Positions 1 through 9,553 are shown, counted from the first letter of the stretch. The stretch: DNA of 64,000 bases from Treponema sp. (GCA_002749205.1 PDOP01000032.1:1-64000), one strand, 5' to 3'. The notes: generated by a model not told the origin, from the letters alone. Numbers and translations: made by a program.

Positions 1-114
1 ATATTCTCTCTCCTTAACTTTTAAAGTTTCCGAAATAGTAACATATCTTAGTTTGCCTGTCAAGCATTCTTTAAAAAATAAATTTTGGCTTTCGAGAATT
101 TTTTTTGGAAAAAA

Positions 115-1848
115 TTAATCTTGAATTAAACAAGTTAAGTCAATTTCGCCTGCAAAGCACGGAATTGTAATATCCCAATTTTCCAAAACTTCAGGACATA
201 CTTCACCGAAAATACCAATTGCTTTATTATCAACAATTACATTCGCCTGTCGACCTTGAATAAATCTTGGATCAGAAGTTTCTTTAACTGAATAATCAAC
301 ACCGAGATAATACATCAAACCTGAAATAATACTTGCAGCTTCATTGTAGTTTGCATCTTGCATTGCGGTTAAGAATCCCAAGTGCTGACGGGTTGTCGTG
401 CCGGTATTTTCCGTATCATCAAGATAAGCAACCTTACCTGTTTCAAAAATTTTATGCGGATAAACTGCATGCGCCGAATTCATTTCCGAAAGCAACAGAC
501 TCGGCAAAATTGAAGGACGAACGACCTTATAATTTTCCGACATTGGATTTAAAATTTCAACAGCATTCTTACCGTCTACATTCATTCTTTCGATAAAATC
601 TTTTTCGGAGCCTAGATAGTTAAAAATCATTTCCTGAAAACCAAATCCTGTCATCAGATTTTTGATTTTACGGCTCAGTAATGTCTCTTTCATAAGTCTG
701 CCGATTGTAAAATCGCTTGGGGATTCAGGAGTAAAATTTTCAACACCGAAACCTATCATTACATCTTCGATAATATCGACTTCGTGCAAAAAATCATTTC
801 GGTATGCAGGCGGATAAAGCTTGATTTTATTTTCCACAAGCTCTATTTTACAATCCATCTTACGCAATGCCGTTTCAACATCGGTCAGTGAAAATTCCGA
901 GCCTAGCAATTTATTGATTTCATCGAGGCTTGTAAAAGCCGGCTCTTGAAAATAAAACGGTGTTGTAATTTTCATTCCGTAACCTGTATCGTCTACATGA
1001 TGGACGGTAACGGGCAAAATTTTATAACCTGAATCTGCAAAATCACAAGCGACAATATTTGTTGCAAGCAAAAGCGAGTCCATATCCGTACCTGTAAATT
1101 CAACCAAAAGATCCGTATCCCCAACCTTTGCGGCACCGATGTCGGCACTGTTTATAATAGGCGGAAACGAAAGAATGTTTTCTTCAATATCTTTTAAAAT
1201 CGGAAACCGGTTAAAGTTTTCCAAAATGCCTGCATACTCTTTTCCTTTTGGGTGTTTTGTTAATATTTCGCGAAGACTCATCTCGGGCATTGTTTCATCG
1301 CAGTCGGCTGTGGCAAGCGGTATAAACTTGGTATTATCGGGGTCGGCCGCCGTATATTGAACAGGCCACTTAATCATATCCGAGCGATAGACTCCCATCG
1401 AAACTGTTTTTCGTTTTCTTCCAAAATTGGTACAAAGCTTTTCTTGCGTTTGAATAATATCCTGCAACATCGCCTCATCAATAGGCTTTCCGGAAATAAC
1501 AAAGGCTGTCAAAAAAGGCCTTATATCTTTAAGACTTGCATCAATCTTTATAACTCTGGTACCCGCATTTTGCTGCTTTAATTTATTTGATAAAAAATTT
1601 TCGTAAGCTCCCGATGACAATCTTCCGGTTCGATGAATTCTAAGAAGCCTTGCCAACCCTGATGTTGACCACAAGTCGGGACGGTTTGTATCGTTCAACT
1701 CAATTTTAATACTGCCCTCACTTGAATTTTCGTCCCATTCATCTAATTCCGCTTTCGCCGAAGGCAACTTTTCTTCAAGTGATTCGTAATTATATTCCTC
1801 ACCGACAAGCTCAAAAAAAATTCTTTCGTTTACTTCAATCTTTGGCAT
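115..1848 (-). CDS. pheT: Phenylalanyl-tRNA synthetase beta subunit, archaeal type
   Basis: Beta subunit of the cytoplasmic alpha2-beta2 PheRS, which charges tRNA-Phe with phenylalanine. The 577-residue protein matches the short archaeal/spirochaetal beta subunit (about 550-600 aa) rather than the usual bacterial form of about 800 aa. It lacks the N-terminal tRNA-binding domain and the C-terminal anticodon-binding domain of the bacterial form. A B3/B4-like region lies around residues 100-300 and a B5-like region around 300-370, followed by a catalytic-like domain. The ATG is preceded by GAGGAAATT. The alpha subunit gene is not adjacent, and the gene looks monocistronic. The recognition is firm, since archaeal-type PheT is known in spirochaetes. 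Confidence 0.93.
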   Translation of the reverse strand: MPKIEVNERIFFELVGEEYNYESLEEKLPSAKAELDEWDENSSEGSIKIELNDTNRPDLWSTSGLARLLRIHRTGRLSSGAYENFLSNKLKQQNAGTRVIKIDASLKDIRPFLTAFVISGKPIDEAMLQDIIQTQEKLCTNFGRKRKTVSMGVYRSDMIKWPVQYTAADPDNTKFIPLATADCDETMPEMSLREILTKHPKGKEYAGILENFNRFPILKDIEENILSFPPIINSADIGAAKVGDTDLLVEFTGTDMDSLLLATNIVACDFADSGYKILPVTVHHVDDTGYGMKITTPFYFQEPAFTSLDEINKLLGSEFSLTDVETALRKMDCKIELVENKIKLYPPAYRNDFLHEVDIIEDVMIGFGVENFTPESPSDFTIGRLMKETLLSRKIKNLMTGFGFQEMIFNYLGSEKDFIERMNVDGKNAVEILNPMSENYKVVRPSILPSLLLSEMNSAHAVYPHKIFETGKVAYLDDTENTGTTTRQHLGFLTAMQDANYNEAASIISGLMYYLGVDYSVKETSDPRFIQGRQANVIVDNKAIGIFGEVCPEVLENWDITIPCFAGEIDLTCLIQD

Positions 1849-1865
1849 AATTTCCTCGTTTAGGC

Positions 1866-1894
1866 ATTATAAACATTTTTTAAGTTTAATGCAA
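1866..1894 (-). promoter_or_regulatory. Promoter of pheT
   Basis: On the minus strand a perfect -10 TATAAT (1871-1866) lies 17 bp from a weak -35 TTGCAT (1894-1889), upstream of the pheT ribosome binding site. The -10 and spacing are good, the -35 matches only partly. Confidence 0.55.
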
Positions 1895-1932
1895 TATATA
1901 ATTTAAAATGATTGGAATTTATTTTTCATAGA

Positions 1933-2056
1933 CAACCCGCAACCGCCGCATAATCTTTCGTCCTCTTCTTTTTTATTTTAATCGGTGTTTTCCGCTATCG
2001 CTGCAACCACCTTTACCGGTTTTAAACTCGTACGAAAGGATAGACGGCGGTTGCCA
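1933..2056 (-). repeat. Family S structured element, copy S1
   Basis: Read on the minus strand, the outer stem CAACCGCCG (2053-2045 side) pairs with CGGCGGTTG (1948-1940 side). An internal loop TCTATC / GATTATG follows, then a second stem CTTTCGT/ACGAAAG. The same architecture with different stem sequences occurs at 32073, 37921 and 41871. It lies between the pheT promoter and element G1. No protein-coding signal is seen. A structured RNA or a folded DNA site are both possible. Confidence 0.7.
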
Positions 2057-2153
2057 CGCACGCGATAAAAATAAAGAATTACAGTCCGGTTTTTTTTTGG
2101 AAATTGAATTATAGTGGAGCGTCCAAGTTGTATGTATAGTGTATCTGTTAGTT

Positions 2154-2228
2154 GGGGGGTAGCGAAAAAAAAACGGGTTAGTTTAAAAACTAACCCGTTT
2201 TTTTGAAGCGAGGGGGAGACACCCCCTC
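2154..2228 (-). repeat. Family G G-clamped terminator-like element, copy G1
   Basis: The shortest copy. Plus-strand order is GGGGGGTAGCG (2154-2164), an A-tract, a perfect 10-bp hairpin CGGGTTAGTT/AACTAACCCG (2174-2197, loop TAAA), a T-tract, then GAAGCGAGGGGG with a C-run partner ending at 2228. The core has A-tract, GC stem and T-tract, so it should terminate in both directions. The hairpin end starts 3 nt after the stop codon of the exporter gene at 2232, inside the footprint of a terminating ribosome. The outer left flank contains TGTATGTATAG, also shared with other copies. Confidence 0.85.
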
Positions 2229-2231
2229 ATG

Positions 2232-4055
2232 CTAAATTATTGATTCTTGCTCTTCTTCGATGAATTGCTTCATGTAAAGGTTATAGTATTTTTGTTTTTT
2301 TTCCATAAGCTCAGTGTGCGTGCCCGATTCTGCAATTTCGCCGTTTTCGATTAAAAGTATTTTATTTGCATTTCGGATTGTAGAAAGGCGATGTGCGATG
2401 ACGAAAGAGGTGCGACCTTTTAAAAGTACTTCAATCGAGTTTTGTATTTTATGCTCTGTCTCCGTGTCGACAGAAGATGTTGCTTCGTCCAAAACAAAAA
2501 GGTGCGGGTTTCTGATAATAGCACGGGCAAAAGAAACCAGCTGTTTTTGGCCGGTCGAAAGCATTCCGCCGCCTTCTCCGACTTGGGTGTTATAACCGTT
2601 TGGAAGATTCGTTATAAACTCGTGTGCATTAACAAGTTTTGCCGCATTGATAATTTCTTCGTCAGTTGCATTTAAATTTCCATACTTTATGTTTTGCATT
2701 ATGGTTCCGGAAAATAAATGCGGAGACTGCAAAACATATCCCAAATTTTCATGTACCCATCGTTCAGGCATTTGTTGATAGTCAATGCCGTCAATAATTA
2801 CCTGTCCTGATGTCGGCTCGTAAAATCGGCAAAATATATTTGCAACTGTGGTTTTTCCGCTTCCGGTTGCACCGACTAATGCAATAGTTTCGCCTGCTTT
2901 TACTTTTAAATTAAAGTTTTTTAAGATAGGCTCATTTTTTTTGTATTCAAAGTTTACATTTTTAAATTCAACATTGCCTGTTATTTTTGGGCAGGTTTTT
3001 GAAGTCGGATTTAATGATGTTCCGTATTGTGTGATTACTTCGTCAAGCACTTTAATATCTGATTTTTCGTTAAGCAGTTCAAAGATGCGCTCTGCGGAAG
3101 CTTGTGCGGAAATCATGTCGCCAAAAACATCTGCCGCAGTTGCCAGCGGATTATTAAACTGCATTGCATATCTGAAAAATGCAACCAATATACCTACATT
3201 GACGGCACCTGCTATCAGCTCACTGCCACCGTATAGCAATACTAATCCCTGCCCAACGGCACCGATAATTTGTGTCGCCGGCATTAAGATTGCAGAAAAA
3301 GCAATTGCTTTAATTGAGCGTGATTTCATCATTGCGGTTTTTTCAAAAAATTCTTTTGCGTTTAATTCTTCTCGAACCAATGTTTTGGTTGTTCTCGAGC
3401 CTTGTATGCCTTCATTGTAAGATGCTGTAAGCTCCGAATTTATTTTTCTTACTTTTCGTTGTGCTTTTAATATTTTTGGGTGTAATAAAATTATAATCAG
3501 GCTTATTACCGGTAAAGTTAAAACAATAATTACGGCTAATTTGGGGCTTGAGCTGAACATTACAAATATTATCGATATTATCATAAACAATCCAAAAAAG
3601 GCATCGCTTAATCCCCAGCTGATAGTGCTTGTAAGTTTGTTTATATCCGATGACATTCTTGCCATTAACCAACCAACTGCTTTTTTGTCGTAGTAGGAAA
3701 CGGGAAGCTCTTGCAGTTTTGAAAAGCATTTTTTGCGTAATCTGTCGGCACCGTATGTTTGTACATAGCCTGCAAAAAGAATGAAAAAAAATGTTGCCAA
3801 TCCTGCCAATACAATCAGTATTGCGGTTATAATAATGGTCGGCGTTAAGTTAGTTAAGTTCTTGTTTGTGATAAAGTTGTTTATTGCGTATTCCGAGAGT
3901 TTTGGGCCGACTAATTCAAACAAACCTGTTATTCCGGAAAACAAAACTGCAAGTGTCAAGTGAAATTTAAAATAACCGAATTCTTTAAGTATAACTTTCC
4001 ACAGTTTGAAATCTAATTTTTTGGTTTTTGAATTTCCTGTATTTATGTCTTCCAT
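2232..4055 (-). CDS. ABC exporter half-transporter, subunit with catalytic glutamate
   Basis: A 607-residue permease-ATPase fusion of the multidrug/lipid exporter type in the inner membrane. Membrane helices fill about residues 30-320 and the nucleotide-binding domain about 355-600. Walker A is GATGSGKT (395-402), Walker B VLDE (521-524) has the catalytic Glu, and the switch His is 555. The signature motif is LSTGQ (499-503) instead of LSGGQ. The partner gene at 4062, 6 bp upstream, has a normal signature but Asp in place of the catalytic Glu. Together they form one canonical and one degenerate ATP site, as in heterodimeric exporters such as TM287/288. The substrate cannot be inferred. Confidence 0.92.
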   Translation of the reverse strand: MEDINTGNSKTKKLDFKLWKVILKEFGYFKFHLTLAVLFSGITGLFELVGPKLSEYAINNFITNKNLTNLTPTIIITAILIVLAGLATFFFILFAGYVQTYGADRLRKKCFSKLQELPVSYYDKKAVGWLMARMSSDINKLTSTISWGLSDAFFGLFMIISIIFVMFSSSPKLAVIIVLTLPVISLIIILLHPKILKAQRKVRKINSELTASYNEGIQGSRTTKTLVREELNAKEFFEKTAMMKSRSIKAIAFSAILMPATQIIGAVGQGLVLLYGGSELIAGAVNVGILVAFFRYAMQFNNPLATAADVFGDMISAQASAERIFELLNEKSDIKVLDEVITQYGTSLNPTSKTCPKITGNVEFKNVNFEYKKNEPILKNFNLKVKAGETIALVGATGSGKTTVANIFCRFYEPTSGQVIIDGIDYQQMPERWVHENLGYVLQSPHLFSGTIMQNIKYGNLNATDEEIINAAKLVNAHEFITNLPNGYNTQVGEGGGMLSTGQKQLVSFARAIIRNPHLFVLDEATSSVDTETEHKIQNSIEVLLKGRTSFVIAHRLSTIRNANKILLIENGEIAESGTHTELMEKKQKYYNLYMKQFIEEEQESII

Positions 4056-4061
4056 AAGTTT

Positions 4062-5861
4062 TTACTCCTGATTAGTTAAACCGGATTGTATTTGATAAAC
4101 CTTTTTATACCAGCCGTCTTTTTTAAGCAACTCAGCATGGGTTCCCTCTTCTACGAGCTTTCCGTTTTTCAAAACCAGAATTTTATCCGCATTTGAAATT
4201 GTAGAAATTCTATGCGAAATAATAATTACGGTTTGCGACTTTTTTTTCTGTCGCTGTTTGTTTAGTGCTTTTTGTATTTTTATATCTGTTTCGGCATCAA
4301 CTGCGGAAAGGGAGTCATCGAAAATAATTATCGGGGTATTCTTTATTAAAGTGCGGGCAATGACCAATCTTTGTTTTTGTCCGCCTGAAAGTGAAACCCC
4401 TCTTTCTCCTACCATTGTGTTGTAGCCTTCTTCAAATTTCATTATGTCATCGTCAAGTGCGGCAATTTTGGAAAAATGCCTTACCGTATCTTCCGAGTGG
4501 TAAGGAGCCGCTAACTTGATATTTTCCAAAATTGTTTTGCCGTATAAAAACGGTTCTTGTAAAATTAAACCGATATTTGAGCGAACCCAGCCTTTATCAA
4601 TGGTGTTTAGTTCGTGTCCGTTAAGTTTAATCGAGCCTGAATTATATTCGTATAATCTTGAGAGTAAATAAGCAAGCGAACTTTTGCCTGAGCCTGTATG
4701 ACCGAGTATTGCAACAGTTTGACCTTCTTCAATTGTAAAAGACAGTTTGTCTAAGATTAAATTGTCGGGTGTGTCAGGATATGCAAACGATACTGAATTA
4801 AATTCAATTTTGCCGTAAATATTAGGTTTGTTTTTGGTCGGGAATATTTGTTCAGCCGGCTTTTTTAGTATTTCTTCAATACGGCGACTTGCAACAAAAG
4901 ATTTTCCGATATTGGTGATTGTCCTCGCAAGGTTTGTAATAGGATAGCTGAACATTCCCGTATAAGATATAAAAGCTACAAGCTCACCGACAGTAAGGCG
5001 ACTGTGATATGCAAGGACACTGCCTAAAATTATAACACCTGAAATTTGTAAAAGAACAAGTGCATCTAAAACACCCCAAAATAAAGCATAGCTTTTTACT
5101 AATTTAAAATCTTTGCCTGCAAAATCATCGCTTGCTTTTTTGAATTTTTTAATTTCGTTTTTATGCAGCAAAAATGCTTTTATAACTCTTATGCCTGTTA
5201 AGTTTTCTTGAATTACGGTTGTCATTTTTGCTTCCGATTTTTCTGTTTGTTCAAATTGCTTTTCGACCATTTTAAAGAAAACAATCGAAGTTATAAAAAT
5301 AAGAAGTATTGTTCCAAAAATATAAAAAACCAGCTCCGTGTTTGTTTGAAACATTAAATACAACACATATATCATTAAAAATACAGAGCTTATAATATCC
5401 ATAATTTGTGAATACAATGCAAGGCGAATGTTTTCAATATCGGTGGTGCATCTTTGAATTAAATCGCCTGTTTTAAGTTGTGCGTGTGTTGAAAACGGTA
5501 ACAGCTGAATATGGTTATAGAGTTTATCTCTCAATTCTTTTACGGCAGATTCGGTTGCCTGTGTTGCCAGAGTAATTCGTGCAAATGTAAGCAAAGATCT
5601 TAAAACGGCGAAAATTATAAATGCGATTGTCATTATAATTAGCCCTGTTTTTAAGTCTTTGGATTTTAAAAAAAACGACATCAATCGAGAAAGACGGTCT
5701 GTTTTTAGTGCTTTTTGAAAAATAACCGAGTCGATTGTAATTTTTGCCAATTGAGGTTGCATGGCAACCACTACTTGTGAAAGGATTGTAAATAAAACCG
5801 CAAGAGAATATACACCCTTGTAATTTTTTAAGTAGGAGAATAGAATTTTAAGTTTTTTCAT
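4062..5861 (-). CDS. ABC exporter half-transporter, degenerate Walker B subunit
   Basis: A 599-residue permease-ATPase fusion, partner of the gene at 2232. From the chosen start, Walker A is GHTGSGKS (387-394), the signature is canonical LSGGQ (491-495), and Walker B IIIFDD (511-516) carries Asp where the catalytic Glu is expected. The switch His is 550. I start at the ATG of MKKLKILFS (5861). An in-frame extension to 5966 is open but comes from a 119-bp mobile element in the 5' leader (5874-5992). The Shine-Dalgarno sequence GGTGG is weak and is itself part of the duplicated target GGTG. A promoter lies beyond the element at 6014-6042. Confidence 0.92.
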   Translation of the reverse strand: MKKLKILFSYLKNYKGVYSLAVLFTILSQVVVAMQPQLAKITIDSVIFQKALKTDRLSRLMSFFLKSKDLKTGLIIMTIAFIIFAVLRSLLTFARITLATQATESAVKELRDKLYNHIQLLPFSTHAQLKTGDLIQRCTTDIENIRLALYSQIMDIISSVFLMIYVLYLMFQTNTELVFYIFGTILLIFITSIVFFKMVEKQFEQTEKSEAKMTTVIQENLTGIRVIKAFLLHKNEIKKFKKASDDFAGKDFKLVKSYALFWGVLDALVLLQISGVIILGSVLAYHSRLTVGELVAFISYTGMFSYPITNLARTITNIGKSFVASRRIEEILKKPAEQIFPTKNKPNIYGKIEFNSVSFAYPDTPDNLILDKLSFTIEEGQTVAILGHTGSGKSSLAYLLSRLYEYNSGSIKLNGHELNTIDKGWVRSNIGLILQEPFLYGKTILENIKLAAPYHSEDTVRHFSKIAALDDDIMKFEEGYNTMVGERGVSLSGGQKQRLVIARTLIKNTPIIIFDDSLSAVDAETDIKIQKALNKQRQKKKSQTVIIISHRISTISNADKILVLKNGKLVEEGTHAELLKKDGWYKKVYQIQSGLTNQE

Positions 5862-5873
5862 AGAACAACCACC

Positions 5874-5992
5874 GAGGAAATTGCAAAAGTCAGACGAGTT
5901 TTGTAATTTCTTCCAAAATTTACCAAAAAGTGCAATGAAATGAGCTTCTTTAAAAGGTATTTGCAAAAGTAACCGACTTTTGCAAACACCTC
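5874..5992 (-). mobile_element. 119-bp MITE-like element, copy M1
   Basis: An intact copy of a 119-bp element flanked by CACC direct repeats (5870-5873 and 5993-5996), consistent with a 4-bp target duplication. Imperfect terminal inverted repeats read GAGGTGTTTGCAAAAGTC and, from the other end, GAGGAAATTGCAAAAGTC. Each end can also fold into a hairpin. It aligns without net length change to 48547-48665. It lies in the 5' leader of the exporter operon, between its promoter and its start codon. There is no transposase, so it would need to be moved in trans. Confidence 0.88.
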
Positions 5993-6013
5993 CACCCTAA
6001 TTCAAGCATCGAA

Positions 6014-6042
6014 AGAGTAGCATATTATTTATGTTTGGTCAA
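6014..6042 (-). promoter_or_regulatory. Promoter of the ABC exporter operon
   Basis: On the minus strand -35 TTGACC (6042-6037), a 17-bp spacer and -10 TACTCT (6019-6014). The transcript would start near 6007 and include the whole MITE copy M1 as 5' leader. Confidence 0.5.
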
Positions 6043-6119
6043 TAGTTTTTTGAATTGTTATTGTTAGCGTTTTAGCTTAGTATGTCGTTCGTTTTATGTA
6101 TCGCGTTTATTTTAGTTTT

Positions 6120-6250
6120 GGGGGGTAGCGTAAAAACAAATGAGTTGCCGGTATTAAACTTAAGTAGAGGTTTACCGGCAGGTAAAACTCTACTTAAAAT
6201 AGCAACAGTAGCAAGTCATTTTTTTGAAGCGAGGGGGAGAGCCCCCCCTT
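6120..6250 (-). repeat. Family G element, copy G2
   Basis: GGGGGGTAGCG at 6120-6130 and GCGAGGGGG followed by a run of seven C (6242-6248). The core is closed by ATGAGTTGC/GCAAGTCAT with one mismatch. It contains the inner hairpin AGGTTTACCGGCAGGTAAAA, also found in G7. It starts 14 nt after the stop of the lolE-like gene and ends the prfB-lolE operon. The flank TTTTATGTATCGCG on its left is shared with G3 and G5. The 250 bases between 5997 and 6262 hold nothing else apart from the exporter promoter. Confidence 0.85.
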
Positions 6251-6262
6251 TAATAAAACAAA

Positions 6263-7603
6263 TTAAAGTTTACGCATTATGTCGATTGGTTTTTCATTTC
6301 CTGCTCTGATGGACGGTATGATTGAAACAAGGATTGACAGTATGAGAATTCCGGTTGCAATTAAAAATATTTCGGGTAGGGTTATTTTTATCGGTATGTG
6401 TTCCAAATAGTATTCGGGGTCTAAGATGTGGACATATAACAGTTCGCTAGTTTTACCCGATGCGGTGTGGATTAGGTATTTGAGGTAGTTGATGGTTTTT
6501 TCTGTGATTTTGAATAGGCTGTTTATGTTTAATGCGAGTAAAATGCCAAGAGGTAAGCCGACCAATATTCCGCCAAGGCTTGTTATAACTCCGGCGGTTA
6601 GGAAGGCGAGTGTAATGTTGGAAGAGGACGCTCCGGTTGCTTTTAGAATGGCTATTTCGCGGGTTCGCTCCAGTACCAGCATTACAAGTGCGGAGGATAT
6701 GTTTGTTGATGCAACCAGTATGATTAAAAACATTACAAATAATAAGATGTTTTTTGTGGTTTTAAAAGACATGAATTGAGATTGGTTTAAGTCTTTCCAT
6801 GTATAGATTCTGAATTTGTTTGAGTAATTATTTTTTAGTGAGTAAACAAATGGTTCAAATAACGAGTCGTTAAAGACATCGTCAACGGTTACAAGAATTG
6901 ATGTTAAGGAGTTGCTGCCTTTAAAAATCTGTAAACCTTTTTCAAGAGGAATGAAAATCCAAAGTGCATCTAAGTCTTGATAGCCCGATGAAACAATTGC
7001 ACCTACTTTAAATACGGACATTTTAGGGATAGGTGTTCCTTTTTTACCGGTTTTAAATGTTAATATTCTGCAAGTATCGCCTACATTAAGGTGTAAGTTT
7101 GCGGCGAGTTTTTTTCCTAAAAACAATGTTTTGTTATTTTCAAATTCAAGTTTACCTTCTAAAACTTGAATTAACTTTGATGCTCCTGTATTTTCGGTGA
7201 AAAATTTTTTTTCAATTGCGCGTATTTGTCCGCCACTTCTTCCTGTTTTGCCGATGAGAAGTCCGGTTCCTTGTCTTTCCACCCAAGCGTTTTTAAAATA
7301 CGGGTTGTCTTTATATTTGTTTAATAAGTTGTTTTTGAGTGCTTTTTCATGTCTGCCGTCATTTTCGCTTGCAAGTACTTTTCTTTGGAGTAATCGTATA
7401 TGGCCGGAGCCTAATTCGACCATTCGTGTTGTAATTCCGTTTATCATTCCGTTGGATAAAACCAATACGACTATTAACGGTACAATGCTTATTCCGATTC
7501 CAATGCAGGCTCCTATTAAGCTCTTTCTTGCATTTGAGGCTTCACCTTTTTTTCCGACACCCAGGCATCTCGCCGCATAGGTAATAAAAAACATTTTTTT
7601 CAT
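6263..7603 (-). CDS. lolE: Lipoprotein-releasing ABC permease (LolE/LolC type)
   Basis: A 446-residue FtsX-like permease. One N-terminal membrane helix (about 25-55) is followed by a large extracytoplasmic domain (about 60-270) and three C-terminal helices (about 280-430). This is the MacB/LolC topology. With the neighbouring ATPase and second permease it should extract lipoproteins from the inner membrane for transfer to the outer membrane. The start overlaps the lolD stop by 4 bp (ATGA), so translation is probably coupled. It is the last gene of the operon; G2 follows. Which of the two permeases is C and which is E is not decidable from sequence alone. Confidence 0.85.
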   Translation of the reverse strand: MKKMFFITYAARCLGVGKKGEASNARKSLIGACIGIGISIVPLIVVLVLSNGMINGITTRMVELGSGHIRLLQRKVLASENDGRHEKALKNNLLNKYKDNPYFKNAWVERQGTGLLIGKTGRSGGQIRAIEKKFFTENTGASKLIQVLEGKLEFENNKTLFLGKKLAANLHLNVGDTCRILTFKTGKKGTPIPKMSVFKVGAIVSSGYQDLDALWIFIPLEKGLQIFKGSNSLTSILVTVDDVFNDSLFEPFVYSLKNNYSNKFRIYTWKDLNQSQFMSFKTTKNILLFVMFLIILVASTNISSALVMLVLERTREIAILKATGASSSNITLAFLTAGVITSLGGILVGLPLGILLALNINSLFKITEKTINYLKYLIHTASGKTSELLYVHILDPEYYLEHIPIKITLPEIFLIATGILILSILVSIIPSIRAGNEKPIDIMRKL

Positions 7604-8280
7604 ATTTGTATCAGTTTTCCGTTTTGAAGATTATATGAGATATTTGTCATAGATGCTATGTTTGTATCATGTGTTACAACAATTAATGTTTTTTTGTGTT
7701 TTTCAACAACCGAAAACAATAATTTGCGAACCGTGTTTGAATTTGCAGGGTCTAGGTTTCCCGTTGGCTCGTCTGCTAAAATTAAAGACGGCTCGTTGAT
7801 TAAGGCTCGTGCAACTGCGGTTCGCTGTCTTTCTCCACCTGAGAGTTGGGTGGGGTAGTGGCTTAATCTGTTATTCAGTTTAACTTCATCTAACAGAGAT
7901 TCAGCTTTTTCTTTGGCTTCTTTTTTTTTCATTCCTGAAATCAATGCTGGTAACATTACATTTTCCAATGCTGTAAAGTCTTTTAGAAGATAATGGAATT
8001 GAAAAATCAGTCCTAAAAAGGATCTTCTGTATTCTGTCAGTTCATTTTCATCAAGTAAATCTACTCGGTAGTTGCCGGCTTTGATAATGCCAAAGTCTGA
8101 TTTTTCAAGTCCTCCGATTATGTTCAGCAGGGTGCTTTTGCCGGAGCCTGAAGATCCTGTAACCGAAACTGTATTTCCTGAATTAATATTTAGAGAAAGG
8201 TCGTTTAATATTAAAAGGTTTTCATTTGTCGAAGCAAATGATTTTTTTAAATTGGAAATTTCTAATACAGTATTATTCAT
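7600..8280 (-). CDS. lolD: Lipoprotein-releasing system ATPase LolD
   Basis: A 226-residue ATP-binding subunit of the Lol lipoprotein extractor. Walker A is GSSGSGKST (42-50), the signature LSGGE (146-150), and Walker B LILADE followed by PTGNLD (about 166-177), the pattern typical of the LolD/MacB/FtsE group. It overlaps both flanking permease genes by 4-8 bp. The sandwich permease-ATPase-permease makes LolD more likely than MacB or FtsE. Confidence 0.9.
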   Translation of the reverse strand: MNNTVLEISNLKKSFASTNENLLILNDLSLNINSGNTVSVTGSSGSGKSTLLNIIGGLEKSDFGIIKAGNYRVDLLDENELTEYRRSFLGLIFQFHYLLKDFTALENVMLPALISGMKKKEAKEKAESLLDEVKLNNRLSHYPTQLSGGERQRTAVARALINEPSLILADEPTGNLDPANSNTVRKLLFSVVEKHKKTLIVVTHDTNIASMTNISYNLQNGKLIQI

Positions 8281-9553
8281 ATCTTAATACCTCCGCAGGT
8301 TTTAGTTTTAGTATTCGTATAGATGCGAAAAAAGCAGCAAATGATGATGACAATATTCCAAATAAAAATATTGACAAAACTTCACCAAATTTCATATCTG
8401 TCGGTATTTTTTCTATGTAAAAATATTTAGGACTGAAAATGCTAAAGTCAGTGTTTTTTGTGTTTGAGTAGACAAGTGTTTGCATAAATGCCAAAAAAGA
8501 GTTGACAATTTTTTCGGTTAATGAAAAAATTTCGTTTATGTTAATTGAAATTAGCAGTCCCAGTATCAGTCCTGTAACGGCTCCGGTTAATCCTATCAGA
8601 AAACCATTGCTTATAAATAGAAGTTGTATGGTGTTTTGTTTCATTCCAAGTGATGTAAGGACGGCTATGTCTTCTCTTTTATCGTATATTGATCTTCTCA
8701 TACCGTTGTAAATATTTACGGCTACAACGAGAAATATTAAAACTATCAAAAGTAGCATGACATTTTTTTCAATTTTTAATGCACCAAAAAAGGCGTGGTT
8801 ATATTTGCGCCATGATTCTGCTTTTAATTCAGGAATTTTTTGTTTTATTTCATTTATGTATATTTCATCGTTGTTTTTGTTTTTTAGTTTTACAAGTGCA
8901 TTTAAGTTATCTTTTTTACCGAATATTCGCATTCCTGTTTCCAATGAAATAAAAGCATATGTTGAGTCAACGGCTAAATATCCTGTTTTAAATATACCTG
9001 TTACTTTTAGTATTGAGTTTTCAGGGAAAATATCTGTGTCAGCTCCACCGGAGACTACAGGCAAATAGACTGAATCACCTACGGAAACTCTGAGTGTTCT
9101 GGCTAAGTCGTAACCAATAATTATTGTATCGGGTTTGTCAATCGAGTAATTACCTGACATAAAGTGTAATCTTTCAAAAAGACCTGTATCCTTGTTGAAC
9201 TGTTTGATGTTTACGGCTCGGATTAGACAACCGCTTTGCTTCTTTTTGCCTTGAAGAAGAGCTTGTGATTCGGTGAATATAAAGAATGCTTGTGTTTTTT
9301 TTGCTTTTTCTGCGAGAAGCAAGGTTTTTTCATCACCGTGTAATTGTGCGTGTCCTGAAGTAACTTCTAAAATAGTGTTGATAAAGCCCATTTGAAACCC
9401 ATTCATTACTGACAGAATTACTATTAAAACCATAACACCGAAAGCTATTCCTAATACTGAGAATATATTTGTAATTGATGACTTGCCTTTAGTGCCTGCA
9501 TGGTTCATTTTTTGCAGAATGAACAGAATACTTCTTATTTTGTTTTTTATCAT
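8273..9553 (-). CDS. lolC: Lipoprotein-releasing ABC permease (LolC/LolE type)
   Basis: A 426-residue paralogue of the permease at 6263, with the same topology: one helix near residues 30-55, a periplasmic domain, and three helices in the last 170 residues. Similar short motifs occur in both, for example a VTSGHAQL stretch here and an LGSGHIRL stretch there after the first helix. It overlaps lolD by 8 bp and the upstream exported-protein gene by 4 bp. It is expected to pair with the other permease as a heterodimer around LolD in the inner membrane. Confidence 0.85.
   Translation of the reverse strand: MIKNKIRSILFILQKMNHAGTKGKSSITNIFSVLGIAFGVMVLIVILSVMNGFQMGFINTILEVTSGHAQLHGDEKTLLLAEKAKKTQAFFIFTESQALLQGKKKQSGCLIRAVNIKQFNKDTGLFERLHFMSGNYSIDKPDTIIIGYDLARTLRVSVGDSVYLPVVSGGADTDIFPENSILKVTGIFKTGYLAVDSTYAFISLETGMRIFGKKDNLNALVKLKNKNNDEIYINEIKQKIPELKAESWRKYNHAFFGALKIEKNVMLLLIVLIFLVVAVNIYNGMRRSIYDKREDIAVLTSLGMKQNTIQLLFISNGFLIGLTGAVTGLILGLLISININEIFSLTEKIVNSFLAFMQTLVYSNTKNTDFSIFSPKYFYIEKIPTDMKFGEVLSIFLFGILSSSFAAFFASIRILKLKPAEVLRYE

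Noticed and set aside
1849..2231. tRNA or small stable RNA genes in the spacers
   Set aside because: No cloverleaf with T-loop GTTCGAATC-type sequence or CCA end was found in this or the other spacers.
2848..3420. 190-codon open frame on the plus strand
   Set aside because: Antisense to the exporter ATPase domain, no ribosome site, and composition is that expected from the opposite frame of a real gene.
4062..5966. Longer N terminus for the exporter subunit
   Set aside because: The extra 35 codons come from MITE copy M1; the natural protein start is at 5861.
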